A DNA stretch of 39,080 nt from Flavobacteriales bacterium UBA1993 (GCA_002336485.1 DDCZ01000067.1:1-39080), one strand, 5' to 3'; shown: positions 1 to 9,015, numbered from the stretch's first letter. The notes: generated by a model not told the origin, from the letters alone. A program made the numbers and translations.

Positions 1-1
1 A

Positions 2-259
2 ATTCGATTCAACATTTCAACACTAGCTCTGCCAGAGCTTCGAGGAACAGACATTACAATCTTCCCTAATCCTGCCCGTGATCGGATCTGGGTAGAGGCT
101 GAGACCACTGTCCGTGTTGAGGTATACGGTGTGGATGGCGGGCTATATCGAACTGAAACTATTTTGGGCAAGCAGGAAATTGAGATTCGTCCAGGCATTA
201 ATCTACTCAGAGTCCATCAAGAATCTAATGTCACACAACGGATAGTTATTGGTCAATAA
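2..259 (+). CDS. C-terminal end of a T9SS cargo protein (partial)
   Basis: Only the last 85 residues are in the window; the frame is open from the first bases to a TAA at 257-259. The fragment contains the motif IFPNPARDRIWV followed by short beta-strand segments and ends in QRIVIGQ. This is the pattern of the type A T9SS C-terminal sorting domain: an FPNP motif, alternating strands and a short conserved end. Such domains direct Sec-exported proteins through the type IX translocon to the cell surface and are then cleaved. The function of the mature protein cannot be judged because its body lies outside the window. A convergent sppA gene follows after a terminator-like hairpin. Confidence 0.75.
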   Translation: MRFNISTLALPELRGTDITIFPNPARDRIWVEAETTVRVEVYGVDGGLYRTETILGKQEIEIRPGINLLRVHQESNVTQRIVIGQ

Positions 260-260
260 A

Positions 261-295
261 AAACCCGATGAAGGCACATAGCCAACACCGGGTTT
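261..295. terminator. Bidirectional terminator-like hairpin between cargo gene and sppA
   Basis: AAACCCG (261-267) pairs with CGGGTTT (289-295). A smaller inner GGC/GCC pairing lies within the 21-nt loop. It sits exactly between the two convergent stop codons. Confidence 0.6.
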
Positions 296-318
296 CTCTT
301 CAAGATTTTCGATCTAAT

Positions 319-2139
319 CTAGTGGACCTTTATCTCATATGGCATACGCGCTTGAATGCCTTCCATTTCTTTAATCTCTTGCGCCTTGTGAATCCACTCA
401 TACTCATCACCAAACACCCACTGACCTACTTGAGCCTTCGCGTTTCCGTTAAACTTCACCATGAATGACTCCCATGGATCCTTTTGTTTCGGCAGCTCGA
501 TTAGTTTATAATCTTCAAGCTCAGCTTGGGCGGCAGCATACTCGATGGCGTCATTGAGCGAGCCAATTTCATCAACTAACCCATTTTCAATAGCATCAGT
601 TCCGATCCAAACTCTTCCTCTCGCTATTGAATCAACCTCATCAAAGGTCATATCTCTTCCCTCAGCAACTCGACCTACGAATTCATTGTACGTGTCCGTG
701 ACAAACTCATTTAGCAACGCCATCTCCATGTCGTCGAACCCTCTCTGCATTGATCCGAAGTCGCTATGGTCATGTGTTTTCACGCCATCAAAGTTGATTC
801 CCATCTTATCTGTAACCAATCCTCGCATGTCTGGCATCAATCCAAAGACTCCAATGGAACCCGTAATGGTATTCTCCGCTGCAAAAATGCGATCGGCATG
901 TGTACTAATGTAATACCCACCGCTGGCAGCAACACTTCCAAATGATACAATGAACGGTTTGGTTTCGCCAGCCAATTTAGCCTCTCTCCAGATCACATCG
1001 CTGGCCAATGCTGATCCTCCGGGAGAGGTTACCCGCATTACGATAGCCTTTACATCTTCATCCGTACGTGCCTCTCTAATTGCCTTCGCAAGTGTCTCGG
1101 AACCAATATTATCTTCCTGACTTTCACCAGAATTTATTCCGCCAATTGCGTAGATGACCGCAATTTCATCTTTTAGCTCCCAACTCTTTTCATCATCATC
1201 TTCTTCACCCTTCTCGTTTCTATCGTAAGATTTCACATAATCTTCCATTTCAATTGATGGAATGTCATCATCTCCTTCAATTTCCAACTTCTCTCTAAGG
1301 TTTGCGAGAATTTCGTCGTAATACACGGCGTCATCAAAAAATCCAAACGCGACAGCATCTTCAGGCTTGCGTATCTTCAGATCATTTACGATACTGTTCA
1401 AGCTGTCGATATGGATATCTCTTGATTCTGCAATGTTCTCGGACATGCCCTCCCATAGCACATCAAGTATTCGCTGAATTTGAACCTCATTTTCAGGACT
1501 CATATCCTCTCGTGTAAAAGGCTCAATCGCACTCTTATAAATATTATCTGGACCTTTCACAACTGTGGCCTTGATTCCCAATTTCTCCATGGCGTTCTTG
1601 AAAAAGGCGATTTCTGATCTCAAGCCGAAAAACTCGAGCATGCCTTCCTGAAAAATATAGGTTTCACTTGCCGCAGACGCTAAGTAATATGCTCCTTGCG
1701 TATAGACTTCTTCATATGCCAGCACAAACTTGCCGCTGTCTTGAAAGTCCTGAATTGCACCCCTAACTTCTTCTAGCGCGGTGAAAGAACCGTTAAAAGA
1801 GCTTCCCTTTAGATAGATTCCTTTAATGTTATCATCTGTCTTAGCTGCATCAATTGCGGCTAGAAATTCTCGAAGAGCAATGCCTTGATCGTCATCGAAT
1901 CCTTGAATGTCGATATTCTCAAACGGCGATGGTTTCTTTCTTTCTACTAAGCGCTCAGACATATCTACGACCAGGACCGAATTCTCTTCGACCTTCACCG
2001 ATTTTTTAGAGTTCCCTGCCATCATCATCGCCGAACCGACCAGTCCGGCTATGATCATTCCAGAAAGAATAAAGAATACCACAAAAGCCAGGATCGTTCC
2101 GAGCGTTGAGGCAAACATGTATTTGAAAAATTGTTTCAT
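319..2139 (-). CDS. sppA: Signal peptide peptidase SppA, 67K type
   Basis: A membrane-bound serine protease that cleaves leftover signal peptides in the cytoplasmic membrane. At 606 aa it has the two-domain length of the 67K SppA type. One hydrophobic N-terminal segment (about residues 8-40) anchors it. The catalytic dyad is visible: Lys202 in the motif YKSAIEPFTREDMS in the N-terminal domain, and Ser406 in AASGGYYIS in the C-terminal domain, followed by TGSIGVFG. An acidic, low-complexity insert lies near residues 306-320. It is transcribed away from folK, and a TAnnTTTG box lies about 95 bp upstream. The start is supported by the KQFFKYMFA membrane entry that follows it. Assignment is secure; the native substrates in this organism are unknown. 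Confidence 0.95.
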   Translation of the reverse strand: MKQFFKYMFASTLGTILAFVVFFILSGMIIAGLVGSAMMMAGNSKKSVKVEENSVLVVDMSERLVERKKPSPFENIDIQGFDDDQGIALREFLAAIDAAKTDDNIKGIYLKGSSFNGSFTALEEVRGAIQDFQDSGKFVLAYEEVYTQGAYYLASAASETYIFQEGMLEFFGLRSEIAFFKNAMEKLGIKATVVKGPDNIYKSAIEPFTREDMSPENEVQIQRILDVLWEGMSENIAESRDIHIDSLNSIVNDLKIRKPEDAVAFGFFDDAVYYDEILANLREKLEIEGDDDIPSIEMEDYVKSYDRNEKGEEDDDEKSWELKDEIAVIYAIGGINSGESQEDNIGSETLAKAIREARTDEDVKAIVMRVTSPGGSALASDVIWREAKLAGETKPFIVSFGSVAASGGYYISTHADRIFAAENTITGSIGVFGLMPDMRGLVTDKMGINFDGVKTHDHSDFGSMQRGFDDMEMALLNEFVTDTYNEFVGRVAEGRDMTFDEVDSIARGRVWIGTDAIENGLVDEIGSLNDAIEYAAAQAELEDYKLIELPKQKDPWESFMVKFNGNAKAQVGQWVFGDEYEWIHKAQEIKEMEGIQARMPYEIKVH

Positions 2140-2233
2140 TGTCTATAGTACTGATTAGTTGTTCTTTAAAAATTAGCTCGAAATCATTTCGCGTTTCTTG
2201 AATGAAGAACCATTTTTGATTTCATCTTCGCAT

Positions 2234-2241
2234 CAAAAGTA
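2234..2241 (-). promoter_or_regulatory. Putative -7 box for sppA
   Basis: On the minus strand the bases read TACTTTTG, a match to the Bacteroidota primary sigma factor -7 consensus TAnnTTTG. A TTG occurs 17 bases further upstream, close to the expected -33 spacing. It lies in the 138-bp gap between the divergent sppA and folK genes. Confidence 0.45.
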
Positions 2242-2277
2242 TTTTAGGTATTAGCAATCAAGGGAACATTTTGACGA

Positions 2278-2799
2278 ATGGCAGAAGGATTACATAAAGG
2301 GAAAAAAAGCGAGAATGTATTCCTGCTTATAGGTTCGAATTTGGGTGACACCTTGGATAATATTAAGAAGGCGAGCGCATCTATACAGGCTGAAGTCGGC
2401 GAAATAATTGACTTCTCTTCTCTATATCAAACTGAACCTTGGGAAATGGAAACTGAAAATTGGTTTCTAAATCAGGTCATCAGAATTGAAACTCCACTGC
2501 CCGCGATTGAGGTTCTCTCAAAAACAAAACTGATTGAAAAGCGCATGGGACGCAAGCTCTATGCAGAGCCAGGATACCATTCAAGGATTATTGATATAGA
2601 CATTTTATACTACGGCGCCCATATTTTGGAATCAGATGAATTGTGCATCCCTCATCCGAGAATGACACAACGTAGGTTCACCATGGCACCATTAGTTGAA
2701 CTAGATCCTTTAGGAATTCATCCGATGTGCAAGAAAACCAATTCTGAAATACTTAATGCCATAACGGATAAGACTCAAGTTCAAATATTGAGAGCATGA
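2278..2799 (+). CDS. folK: 2-amino-4-hydroxy-6-hydroxymethyldihydropteridine pyrophosphokinase (HPPK)
   Basis: Transfers pyrophosphate from ATP to 6-hydroxymethyl-7,8-dihydropterin in folate synthesis. The 173-aa protein shows the family motifs in order: VFLLIGSNLGD at the N terminus, the YQTEPWE region, the metal and ATP-binding stretch SRIIDIDILYYG, and PHPRMTQRRFTMAPLVEL. About ten extra residues precede the usual start of the fold, so the true start may be slightly internal, but no better start codon is evident. Its stop overlaps the start of the deoxynucleoside kinase by four bases (ATGA), implying translational coupling. This folK-dnk pairing is common in the phylum, from general knowledge. 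Confidence 0.95.
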   Translation: MAEGLHKGKKSENVFLLIGSNLGDTLDNIKKASASIQAEVGEIIDFSSLYQTEPWEMETENWFLNQVIRIETPLPAIEVLSKTKLIEKRMGRKLYAEPGYHSRIIDIDILYYGAHILESDELCIPHPRMTQRRFTMAPLVELDPLGIHPMCKKTNSEILNAITDKTQVQILRA

Positions 2800-3437
2800 G
2801 CGGATATAAGAATATTGTAATCGAAGGCAACATAGGCGCGGGTAAAACAACCATGGCCAAGGCCCTATCCGAATACTTAGATGCACGTTTAATTCTGGAA
2901 ACCTTTGAAAACAACCCGTTTCTAGAACTCTTTTATTCGGATCGAAACCGACATGGTTTTCAAGTGGAGTTATTCTTTTTAGCAGAGCGGTATCATCAGC
3001 TATCTAAGAACCTTCTCGGCGACATATTTCAAGAATATACAGTATATGACTATCATTTTTCTAAATGCGCCATTTTCAGTTCCATCAATCTTTTACATGA
3101 AGATGAAAGGGCACTTTACAACAATTTATTTTCCATCATGGACCGGTTCATGCCTCGCCCCGATATATTGATCTATCTGCATCAATCTATCGAAACTTTA
3201 CAGGCTCAGATTCATCAAAGGGGCAGGGATTATGAAGAAGAAATTCCGAACGAATATTTGGAGGCGGTAAGCGAGGGATACTTTGCGGCATTCAAGGAAG
3301 TAACTTCATTCCCAATTGTTGTAATCAATTTAACTGAGGGCCAAGCATTTAGCGAAAAAGATCTTTTAGAAAAATTGCGTAAGACGATAAACCAAGAATG
3401 GAAGCGAGGCATCAACCACATCTCTATGGCTTTATAA
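2796..3437 (+). CDS. Deoxynucleoside kinase (dNK/dGK family)
   Basis: Phosphorylates deoxynucleosides in the salvage pathway. The 213-aa cytosolic protein begins with the P-loop GNIGAGKT (residues 11-18), followed by the substrate-pocket stretch EVELFFLAERYHQ-like segment (seen here as QVELFFLAERYHQ) and a lid-like RGRDYE segment. The usual (D/E)RS motif is replaced by YDYHFSKCAIF, as I recall for bacterial homologues in this phylum. Substrate choice (adenosine, guanosine or cytidine side) cannot be read from the sequence. Start overlaps the folK stop by four bases, so the pair forms one operon. Confidence 0.88.
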   Translation: MSGYKNIVIEGNIGAGKTTMAKALSEYLDARLILETFENNPFLELFYSDRNRHGFQVELFFLAERYHQLSKNLLGDIFQEYTVYDYHFSKCAIFSSINLLHEDERALYNNLFSIMDRFMPRPDILIYLHQSIETLQAQIHQRGRDYEEEIPNEYLEAVSEGYFAAFKEVTSFPIVVINLTEGQAFSEKDLLEKLRKTINQEWKRGINHISMAL

Positions 3438-3481
3438 TGTATGAATGCCGTATAATTCTTACGCTATATATAAACATTGAT

Positions 3482-3489
3482 TATTTTTG
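3482..3489 (+). promoter_or_regulatory. Putative -7 box upstream of the OmpA/TPR lipoprotein
   Basis: TATTTTTG matches TAnnTTTG and lies 53 bases before the preferred ATG at 3543, leaving room for a leader. No clear TTG is present at the -33 position. Transcription from here would not include the upstream ATG at 3477. Confidence 0.45.
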
Positions 3490-3542
3490 CAGTCGAAAAA
3501 GCATTCGTAAACCGAATAAGCACTAAACGAAAATCGAACAAA

Positions 3543-5273
3543 ATGAGATCTACCTACTCAATACTTGGTATTCTAACTGCAGTTATCCTAATTGCATCGG
3601 GTTGTAACCCACTTAAGAAAATGAACAAAAAGCATGGTATGGTAACATATACCATGAGTCCCGACCCGCTTGAATTACACGGAGATTCTGTGGCAATAAG
3701 CGTTAGCGGTCGATATCCAGCTAAATTCTTTCACAAAAAGGCTGTAGCCAATGTGAAGCCAGTCATGAAAGATGCTGAGACAGGAGCTATCGTTAAGGAG
3801 TTTGAAACAATCAAGCTTGTTGGTGAAAAGGCTACAGGAGAAGGAACAAAAATAATGAAGGCTTCTGGCGGAAGTTTCAGCGTAAACAACCAAGTGGCGT
3901 ATGAAGACGCAATGGAGAACGTTGTTCTTGAAATTCTTGTTGAAGCAGGATTCAAATCAAAGACGCAGACATTTGACCCCATTCCATTTGGAAACGGAAC
4001 AGTGACTACGCCTAGATTGGTTCAAAGCGATGAAATGCCAATTCTTGGTAAAGACAAATTCACTAAAGTGAGTCCACGTTCAATTTCTGCTGAGCTCAAC
4101 TACGACATTCAGTCTAGCACAGTTAAGTCTGCTGAATTGAAGCAGGAAGACATGATGGCGGTTGACGCTTTCATGGAAAAAGGAATCACTTACGAATATG
4201 ACTGGAAATCAGTTGATATTAGTTCATACGCTTCTCCTGATGGAGAGTCTGCACTAAACGAAGACTTGGCGTCTGATAGAGCAAACACCGCAGCAAAGTC
4301 TCTTATGGGAATGTTCGGTAAGAAGAAAATTGAAGCTGGGAAAGCTGATGGGCTTTATAACAAATCTCCAAAGGGTGAAGACTGGGATGGCTTCAAAACA
4401 AAGCTTCAAGCTTCTGACATTGAAGATAAGGATATGATTATCCGTGTTCTTGGAATGTACAGTGACGACACGAAGCGTGAAGAAGAGATCAAGAACATGG
4501 CTAAGACATACACGATTCTAGCTGAGCAGATTCTTCCTCCGCTAAGAAGATCTGTCATCACAATCAATGCGGAAGAAAAGGCAAAAGAGGATGACGAACT
4601 GAAGAAGCTTGTAAAGGAGAATCCTTCTGAACTTACCATTGAAGAGATTCTTTACACCGCTACATTGTACAATGACATGAACCAGAAACTTGAAGTTTAC
4701 AAGGCAGCTCAGAAGGTTCACGCCGGAGACTGGAGAGGTCACAACAACGTAGGATGGATTTACGTTCAGCAGAACAAGGTTGAAGCAGCTAAGGCTGAAT
4801 TTGACAAGGCAGCTAAGGCTAGCGCCACTGAAAAGGTTGTTATGAACAACATGGGAGTTGTTACTCGATTAATGGGTGACAGAGAAGGCGCCATGGGATA
4901 TTACGAGAAGGCTAAAGGAGCTGGAAAAGAAGTAAACTACAACATTGGTATTTTGAACATTATGGATGGCGATTACGAAGACGCTGTAAGTAACATGTCT
5001 GGATACAACACATTCAATGCTGCACTAGCGCAAACGCTTAATGGAAATAATGACGGTGCTCTAAACACGGTTGAATCATCTGACGCAAAGGCGACAGCTG
5101 AGGCATACTATTTAAAGGCTATCATCGGTGCTCGCGCAAACAACGAAGACATGGTTTCAAACAACCTGAAAGCTGCCATCGAGAAGAATGGAGACCTGAA
5201 AGCGAAAGCGAAAAAGGATGCTGAATTCATGGACTTCCGAGAGAACGCAGCTGTTACTGCTCTTTGGGAGTAG
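3543..5273 (+). CDS. Lipoprotein with OmpA-like segment and TPR repeats, function unknown
   Basis: A 576-aa predicted outer-membrane lipoprotein. The chosen start gives a clean lipoprotein signal (MRSTYSILGILTAV...IASGC) with acylated Cys21; an in-frame ATG at 3477 would add 22 charged residues ahead of it and lies upstream of the likely promoter box. After an N-terminal beta-rich region comes a segment resembling the peptidoglycan-binding OmpA C-terminal fold (ISSYASPDGE, then LASDRANTAAKSL). The C-terminal third is a row of TPR-like helices (GHNNVGWIYVQQNKVEAA, VVMNNMGVVTRLMGDREGA). The K/E/A-rich composition and uniform codon choice suggest high expression. It has some parts in common with T9SS PorE (OmpA-like plus TPR) but not the same order, and no propeller domain is seen. 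Family name unknown to me. Confidence 0.8.
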   Translation: MRSTYSILGILTAVILIASGCNPLKKMNKKHGMVTYTMSPDPLELHGDSVAISVSGRYPAKFFHKKAVANVKPVMKDAETGAIVKEFETIKLVGEKATGEGTKIMKASGGSFSVNNQVAYEDAMENVVLEILVEAGFKSKTQTFDPIPFGNGTVTTPRLVQSDEMPILGKDKFTKVSPRSISAELNYDIQSSTVKSAELKQEDMMAVDAFMEKGITYEYDWKSVDISSYASPDGESALNEDLASDRANTAAKSLMGMFGKKKIEAGKADGLYNKSPKGEDWDGFKTKLQASDIEDKDMIIRVLGMYSDDTKREEEIKNMAKTYTILAEQILPPLRRSVITINAEEKAKEDDELKKLVKENPSELTIEEILYTATLYNDMNQKLEVYKAAQKVHAGDWRGHNNVGWIYVQQNKVEAAKAEFDKAAKASATEKVVMNNMGVVTRLMGDREGAMGYYEKAKGAGKEVNYNIGILNIMDGDYEDAVSNMSGYNTFNAALAQTLNGNNDGALNTVESSDAKATAEAYYLKAIIGARANNEDMVSNNLKAAIEKNGDLKAKAKKDAEFMDFRENAAVTALWE

Positions 5274-5298
5274 GACTTAGTTCGATATACAGATTATC

Positions 5299-5333
5299 AA
5301 AAGGCTCACCAATTGGTGGGCCTTTTCTTTTTT
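5299..5333 (+). terminator. Rho-independent terminator after the lipoprotein gene
   Basis: AAAAGGCTCACC pairs with GGTGGGCCTTTT around a short AATT loop, followed by a T-rich run. It lies 26 bases past the stop codon. Confidence 0.85.
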
Positions 5334-5375
5334 AGCCGTTTCCTAAATCAAGCAAAGCTTAGGTGCATAAACTGC

Positions 5376-5383
5376 TATATTTG
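5376..5383 (+). promoter_or_regulatory. Putative -7 box for the small lipoprotein gene
   Basis: TATATTTG fits TAnnTTTG and is 18 bases before the ATG at 5402, just after the preceding terminator. This supports 5402 rather than the in-frame ATG at 5363, which lies upstream of the box. Confidence 0.5.
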
Positions 5384-5401
5384 TCAGGTAACACTTTGAA
5401 A

Positions 5402-5608
5402 ATGAAAAAATCGCTTACAATATTATCCTTTGCCCTGCTTGCACTAACCTTTGAATCTTGCGAAAAGTGCGCCACCTGCACCACGTTTGAAGAGGATCCC
5501 AATGCCACAACCACAGAGCGCGTAACTGAAATTTGCGGTCGAGGACGCGATTTCACTGATCAGGTGACCGTATATGAGCGCACGAATTGGGAATGCGTGG
5601 AGAACTAG
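5402..5608 (+). CDS. Small cysteine-rich lipoprotein or secreted protein
   Basis: A 68-aa protein beginning MKKSLTILSFALLALTFESC, a signal peptide with a lipobox-like end at Cys20. The mature part is very short and holds further cysteines in CEKCATC, EICG and WECVEN, so disulfides or metal binding are possible. The start at 5402 is preferred over 5363 because of the promoter box and because the signal peptide then begins at the methionine. It stands alone between a terminator and a convergent methyltransferase gene. No family recognised; small proteins of this style are frequent in Bacteroidota genomes, so the call is moderate. Confidence 0.6.
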   Translation: MKKSLTILSFALLALTFESCEKCATCTTFEEDPNATTTERVTEICGRGRDFTDQVTVYERTNWECVEN

Positions 5609-5630
5609 AAAACTAAGTTGACGCTTAGAG

Positions 5631-6158
5631 CTACAAAAAGCTTTTATAGACTTCCCACAAAACGGCACCTGCCGCAACGGATACGTTGAGGCTATGCTTT
5701 GTTCCTGATTGAGGTATTTCCACGACACCATCGCATTTATCAATGGTATCCTGAGATACTCCATCGACCTCGTTACCAAAGATTAAGCAAAGACCTTTAC
5801 CTGAAAAAGTAAGCTCGTGCAATGGAATAGAATCTGTTGATTGCTCTATTGCATAAACACTATAGCCTTCCGCCTTCGCTTCTGTTATGGATTCATCCAG
5901 CGCATCTACATGCGCCCAGCTCACAGATTCAGCGGCTCCAAGAGCCGTTCTTTGAATCTCTCGATGAGGCGGCTTGCCTGTTATTCCTGTGAGTATCAAT
6001 CGGTCCACTTTAAATGCATCACATGTTCGAAAAACAGATCCCACGTTTGACAAACTGCGCACATTTTCAAGGATTACTCGGATGGGAAGTTTCTCCTCTT
6101 TTTGATAATCCTCCAAGGACATTCTCTCCAACTCGTTTAAACTCAGTTTTCTGTTCAT
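5631..6158 (-). CDS. SpoU/TrmH-family RNA 2'-O-methyltransferase
   Basis: A 175-aa S-adenosylmethionine-dependent RNA methyltransferase of the knotted SPOUT class. The three SpoU motifs are clear: NVGSVFRTCDAF (motif 1), LIFGNEVDGVS (motif 2) and EIPQSGTKHSLNVSVAAG (motif 3, which forms the knot and binds the cofactor). It is close to the minimal length for the family and lacks the N-terminal L30e-like domain of TrmH/RlmB paralogues. The RNA target (tRNA or rRNA) cannot be told from the sequence. Convergent with the small lipoprotein gene, with only 22 bases between the stops and no clear terminator; divergent from mutS. Confidence 0.88.
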   Translation of the reverse strand: MNRKLSLNELERMSLEDYQKEEKLPIRVILENVRSLSNVGSVFRTCDAFKVDRLILTGITGKPPHREIQRTALGAAESVSWAHVDALDESITEAKAEGYSVYAIEQSTDSIPLHELTFSGKGLCLIFGNEVDGVSQDTIDKCDGVVEIPQSGTKHSLNVSVAAGAVLWEVYKSFL

Positions 6159-6227
6159 AATTCATGAAAAGTGAAGGCTAGATCGGGCGCCCACTCCTAC
6201 CGCTGTGTATAAATTTACGGTTAAGGA

Positions 6228-8840
6228 ATGGGCTCAAAATCAAGCACAAACAAGAGGAGTGAAACACCTCTAATGACGCAATATTACGGGATTAAAGCAA
6301 AGCACCCCGGGGCGCTATTGCTATTTCGCGTGGGCGATTTTTACGAAACCTTTGCCGAAGACGCAGTTCGAGCCTCCAAAATCTTGGGCATCGTTCTTAC
6401 CCAAAGGAAAAACGGCGCTGCAAGCTCTGTTGAATTGGCAGGGTTCCCTCACCATAGCCTTGATGTATATCTTCCAAAACTGGTGCGCGCAGGTGAGCGC
6501 GTTGCAATCTGTGATCAGTTGGAGGATCCAAAGATGACAAAGTCTATTGTGAAGAGGGGTGTTACAGAGCTAGTGACGCCTGGCGTAGCCCTCAACGACC
6601 AAATCTTAGATCGAAACAGCAACAACTTCCTTTGCGCTATCCATTTCGGTAAACCCACCCTGGGAGTTTCGTTTTTAGATATTAGCACCGGAGAGTTTTA
6701 TGCAGCTCAGGGATCGGCTGCATATATTGAGAAACTCGTGATTGGATTTTCGCCGGGCGAAATTGTATTTGAGCGAAATAAGAGAGACGTCTATAAGGCA
6801 AGTTTTTCTGATAAATTTCACACCTATCATCTAGAGGATTGGGTATTCCAGCCGGAATATGCTGATGATACACTAAAAGCACAATTTCATACTCATTCAC
6901 TTAAAGGTTTTGGTCTAGATGACCTTCCAGAGGCAATTATAGCTTCCGGTGCAATTCTTCATTATTTATCTGAAACACAGCATGATAAACTGCGACACAT
7001 TCATTCTGTCTCTAGAATCGATGCAAGCAGCCACATGTGGCTTGACCGTTTTACCCAAAAAAACCTTGAGCTTTTCTATTCAAGCAATGAAAACGGAAAG
7101 TCATTGTTAGATGTCATTGACACAACAATAACTCCGATGGGGAGCCGCATGCTTAAGAATTGGTTAGCGTTTCCGCTCATTGAAGCTAAAAAAATAAATG
7201 AGCGATTATCGTCCGTGGAAAGCTTCATAAAGCACGAAACGGCTGGATCAATAATAGCCGACCAACTGAAGAAAATTGGCGATCTGGAACGTATTACAGC
7301 CCGACTTTCGATTGGAAAGCTTGGACCAAAGGAAGCCATACAATTGGGCAAAAGCCTCGAAGCTGCAATGCCCATTGTAAATATCAAGCCTTCATTTCCT
7401 CAAACGAAGCAATTGAAAACTGCTATGGAGGGTGTTGTGGAGATTGCGGCATTGATAAAAAAGACTTTAAATGACAACCCTCCGGCTCTCATAAATAAGG
7501 GCAATGCTATTGCCGATGCGATTAATGAAGAACTGGACGATCTGCGCATTATCGCCTTTTCAGGAAAGGATTACTTAGTTCAATTACAAAACCGTGAATC
7601 AAAGGCAACTGGCATTAGTTCCTTAAAAATCGGTTTCAATAATGTGTTTGGCTATTATCTGGAAGTGACACACGCGCACAAGGATAAAGTACCTGCATCC
7701 TGGATCCGAAAGCAAACACTAGTGAATGCGGAGCGCTACATCACTGAAGAACTAAAGGGTTACGAAGAACGAATACTCGGGGCCGAAGAGAAAATATTGG
7801 CCCTTGAACAAAAGATTTACACTGAGTTTTTGCAGGAGCTTGGTAAATACATCGCTGAAATTCAACGCGTGGCTAAGGTTATTGCCGAAATTGACTGCCT
7901 ATGCTCGTTTTCGAGAAATGCGATAGACTTCAAGTATTGTCGGCCTAAGATAAATAGTGGGCATGCTATTTCTATTCGCGGAGGTCGACATCCTGTGATT
8001 GAACGCCAGATGCCTTTAGGGGAAGCCTACATCGCCAATGACATCGAAATAAACAATTCGGATCAACAAATCATCATGCTTACGGGCCCAAACATGTCAG
8101 GAAAATCAGCTCTCTTGAGGCAATGCGCACTTATTACGTTGTTGGCTCAAATTGGGAGTTACGTGCCTGCTGATTCCGCAGAACTAGGATTAATCGACAA
8201 ATTATTTACACGTGTTGGGGCTTCCGATAATATTAGCCAAGGGGAGTCAACATTCATGGTGGAAATGAATGAGACAGCTAGTATACTTAACAATTTGAGT
8301 TCTCGGAGTTTGATTCTACTTGATGAAATTGGTCGAGGAACAAGCACTTACGATGGTATCTCGATCGCCTGGTCAATTGCAGAATACCTACATCAACAAA
8401 AGGAACGTCCATTGACTCTATTCGCCACACACTATCATGAACTTAATGATATGGCGGCTCAATTTGAGCGAATCAAAAATTTCACGATCTCCATAAAAGA
8501 GACCAAGCATAAAATCATCTTTCTTAGGAAACTTATTGCCGGCGGCAGTGAGCATAGTTTTGGTATTCAGGTAGCAAAAATGGCCGGAATGCCTCCAGCA
8601 CTTATTGTTCGAGCAAAAAAAATCCTACATGAACTTGAAGAAAGTCAAAGAAAAGGAAGTGCAAAACCCGACACCAGCGCAATCAGCAATGACCTTCAAT
8701 TGAGCATCTTTCAACTAGATGATCCCGTTTTATCTCAAATTAAAGAAGAGTTAATCAACATTGAAATCAACTCCTTAACCCCCGTGGAAGCGCTGTTTAA
8801 ACTAAATGAGATAAAGAAGTTGCTCGGAACAAATCCCTGA
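6228..8840 (+). CDS. mutS: DNA mismatch repair protein MutS
   Basis: Recognises mismatches and small loops and starts mismatch repair through an ATP-driven clamp. The 870-aa length is normal for MutS1. The mismatch-reading motif is at GDFYE (Phe38, Glu40) in the N-terminal domain. The core and lever domains follow, then the ATPase with Walker A GPNMSGKS (about residues 620-627), Walker B LILLDEIGRGTST and ATHYHEL. It starts 69 bases from the divergent methyltransferase gene, with a purine-rich TTAAGGA before the ATG. tRNA-Gly follows downstream after its own promoter box. Confidence 0.98.
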   Translation: MGSKSSTNKRSETPLMTQYYGIKAKHPGALLLFRVGDFYETFAEDAVRASKILGIVLTQRKNGAASSVELAGFPHHSLDVYLPKLVRAGERVAICDQLEDPKMTKSIVKRGVTELVTPGVALNDQILDRNSNNFLCAIHFGKPTLGVSFLDISTGEFYAAQGSAAYIEKLVIGFSPGEIVFERNKRDVYKASFSDKFHTYHLEDWVFQPEYADDTLKAQFHTHSLKGFGLDDLPEAIIASGAILHYLSETQHDKLRHIHSVSRIDASSHMWLDRFTQKNLELFYSSNENGKSLLDVIDTTITPMGSRMLKNWLAFPLIEAKKINERLSSVESFIKHETAGSIIADQLKKIGDLERITARLSIGKLGPKEAIQLGKSLEAAMPIVNIKPSFPQTKQLKTAMEGVVEIAALIKKTLNDNPPALINKGNAIADAINEELDDLRIIAFSGKDYLVQLQNRESKATGISSLKIGFNNVFGYYLEVTHAHKDKVPASWIRKQTLVNAERYITEELKGYEERILGAEEKILALEQKIYTEFLQELGKYIAEIQRVAKVIAEIDCLCSFSRNAIDFKYCRPKINSGHAISIRGGRHPVIERQMPLGEAYIANDIEINNSDQQIIMLTGPNMSGKSALLRQCALITLLAQIGSYVPADSAELGLIDKLFTRVGASDNISQGESTFMVEMNETASILNNLSSRSLILLDEIGRGTSTYDGISIAWSIAEYLHQQKERPLTLFATHYHELNDMAAQFERIKNFTISIKETKHKIIFLRKLIAGGSEHSFGIQVAKMAGMPPALIVRAKKILHELEESQRKGSAKPDTSAISNDLQLSIFQLDDPVLSQIKEELINIEINSLTPVEALFKLNEIKKLLGTNP

Positions 8841-8875
8841 AGTAAAAAACACGGTCGGTGATTGAAAGAATAAAT

Positions 8876-8883
8876 TATTTTTG
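8876..8883 (+). promoter_or_regulatory. Putative -7 box for tRNA-Gly
   Basis: TATTTTTG matches TAnnTTTG and ends 12 bases before the mature tRNA 5' end, a typical position for a tRNA promoter. No convincing -33 element is seen. Confidence 0.5.
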
Positions 8884-8895
8884 CCGTCCTTAATT

Positions 8896-8968
<73 letters not shown>

Positions 8969-8974
8969 CAATAA

Positions 8975-9005
8975 AAAGACCTCCCTAAAGGGGGGCTTTT
9001 TTTTT
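8975..9005 (+). terminator. Rho-independent terminator after tRNA-Gly
   Basis: An imperfect stem of AAAGACCTCCC with GGGGGGCTTT around a TAAA loop is followed by a run of nine or more T. It separates the two tRNA genes into different transcription units. Confidence 0.8.
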
Positions 9006-9015
9006 CAAAATCCAA

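Noticed and set aside
545..913. Plus-strand open frame of 122 codons within sppA
   Set aside because: Antisense to a conserved gene and Ser/Pro rich, with no recognisable protein features.
3477..3542. N-terminal extension of the OmpA/TPR lipoprotein from the ATG at 3477
   Set aside because: It would put 22 charged residues before the signal peptide and starts upstream of the likely promoter box.
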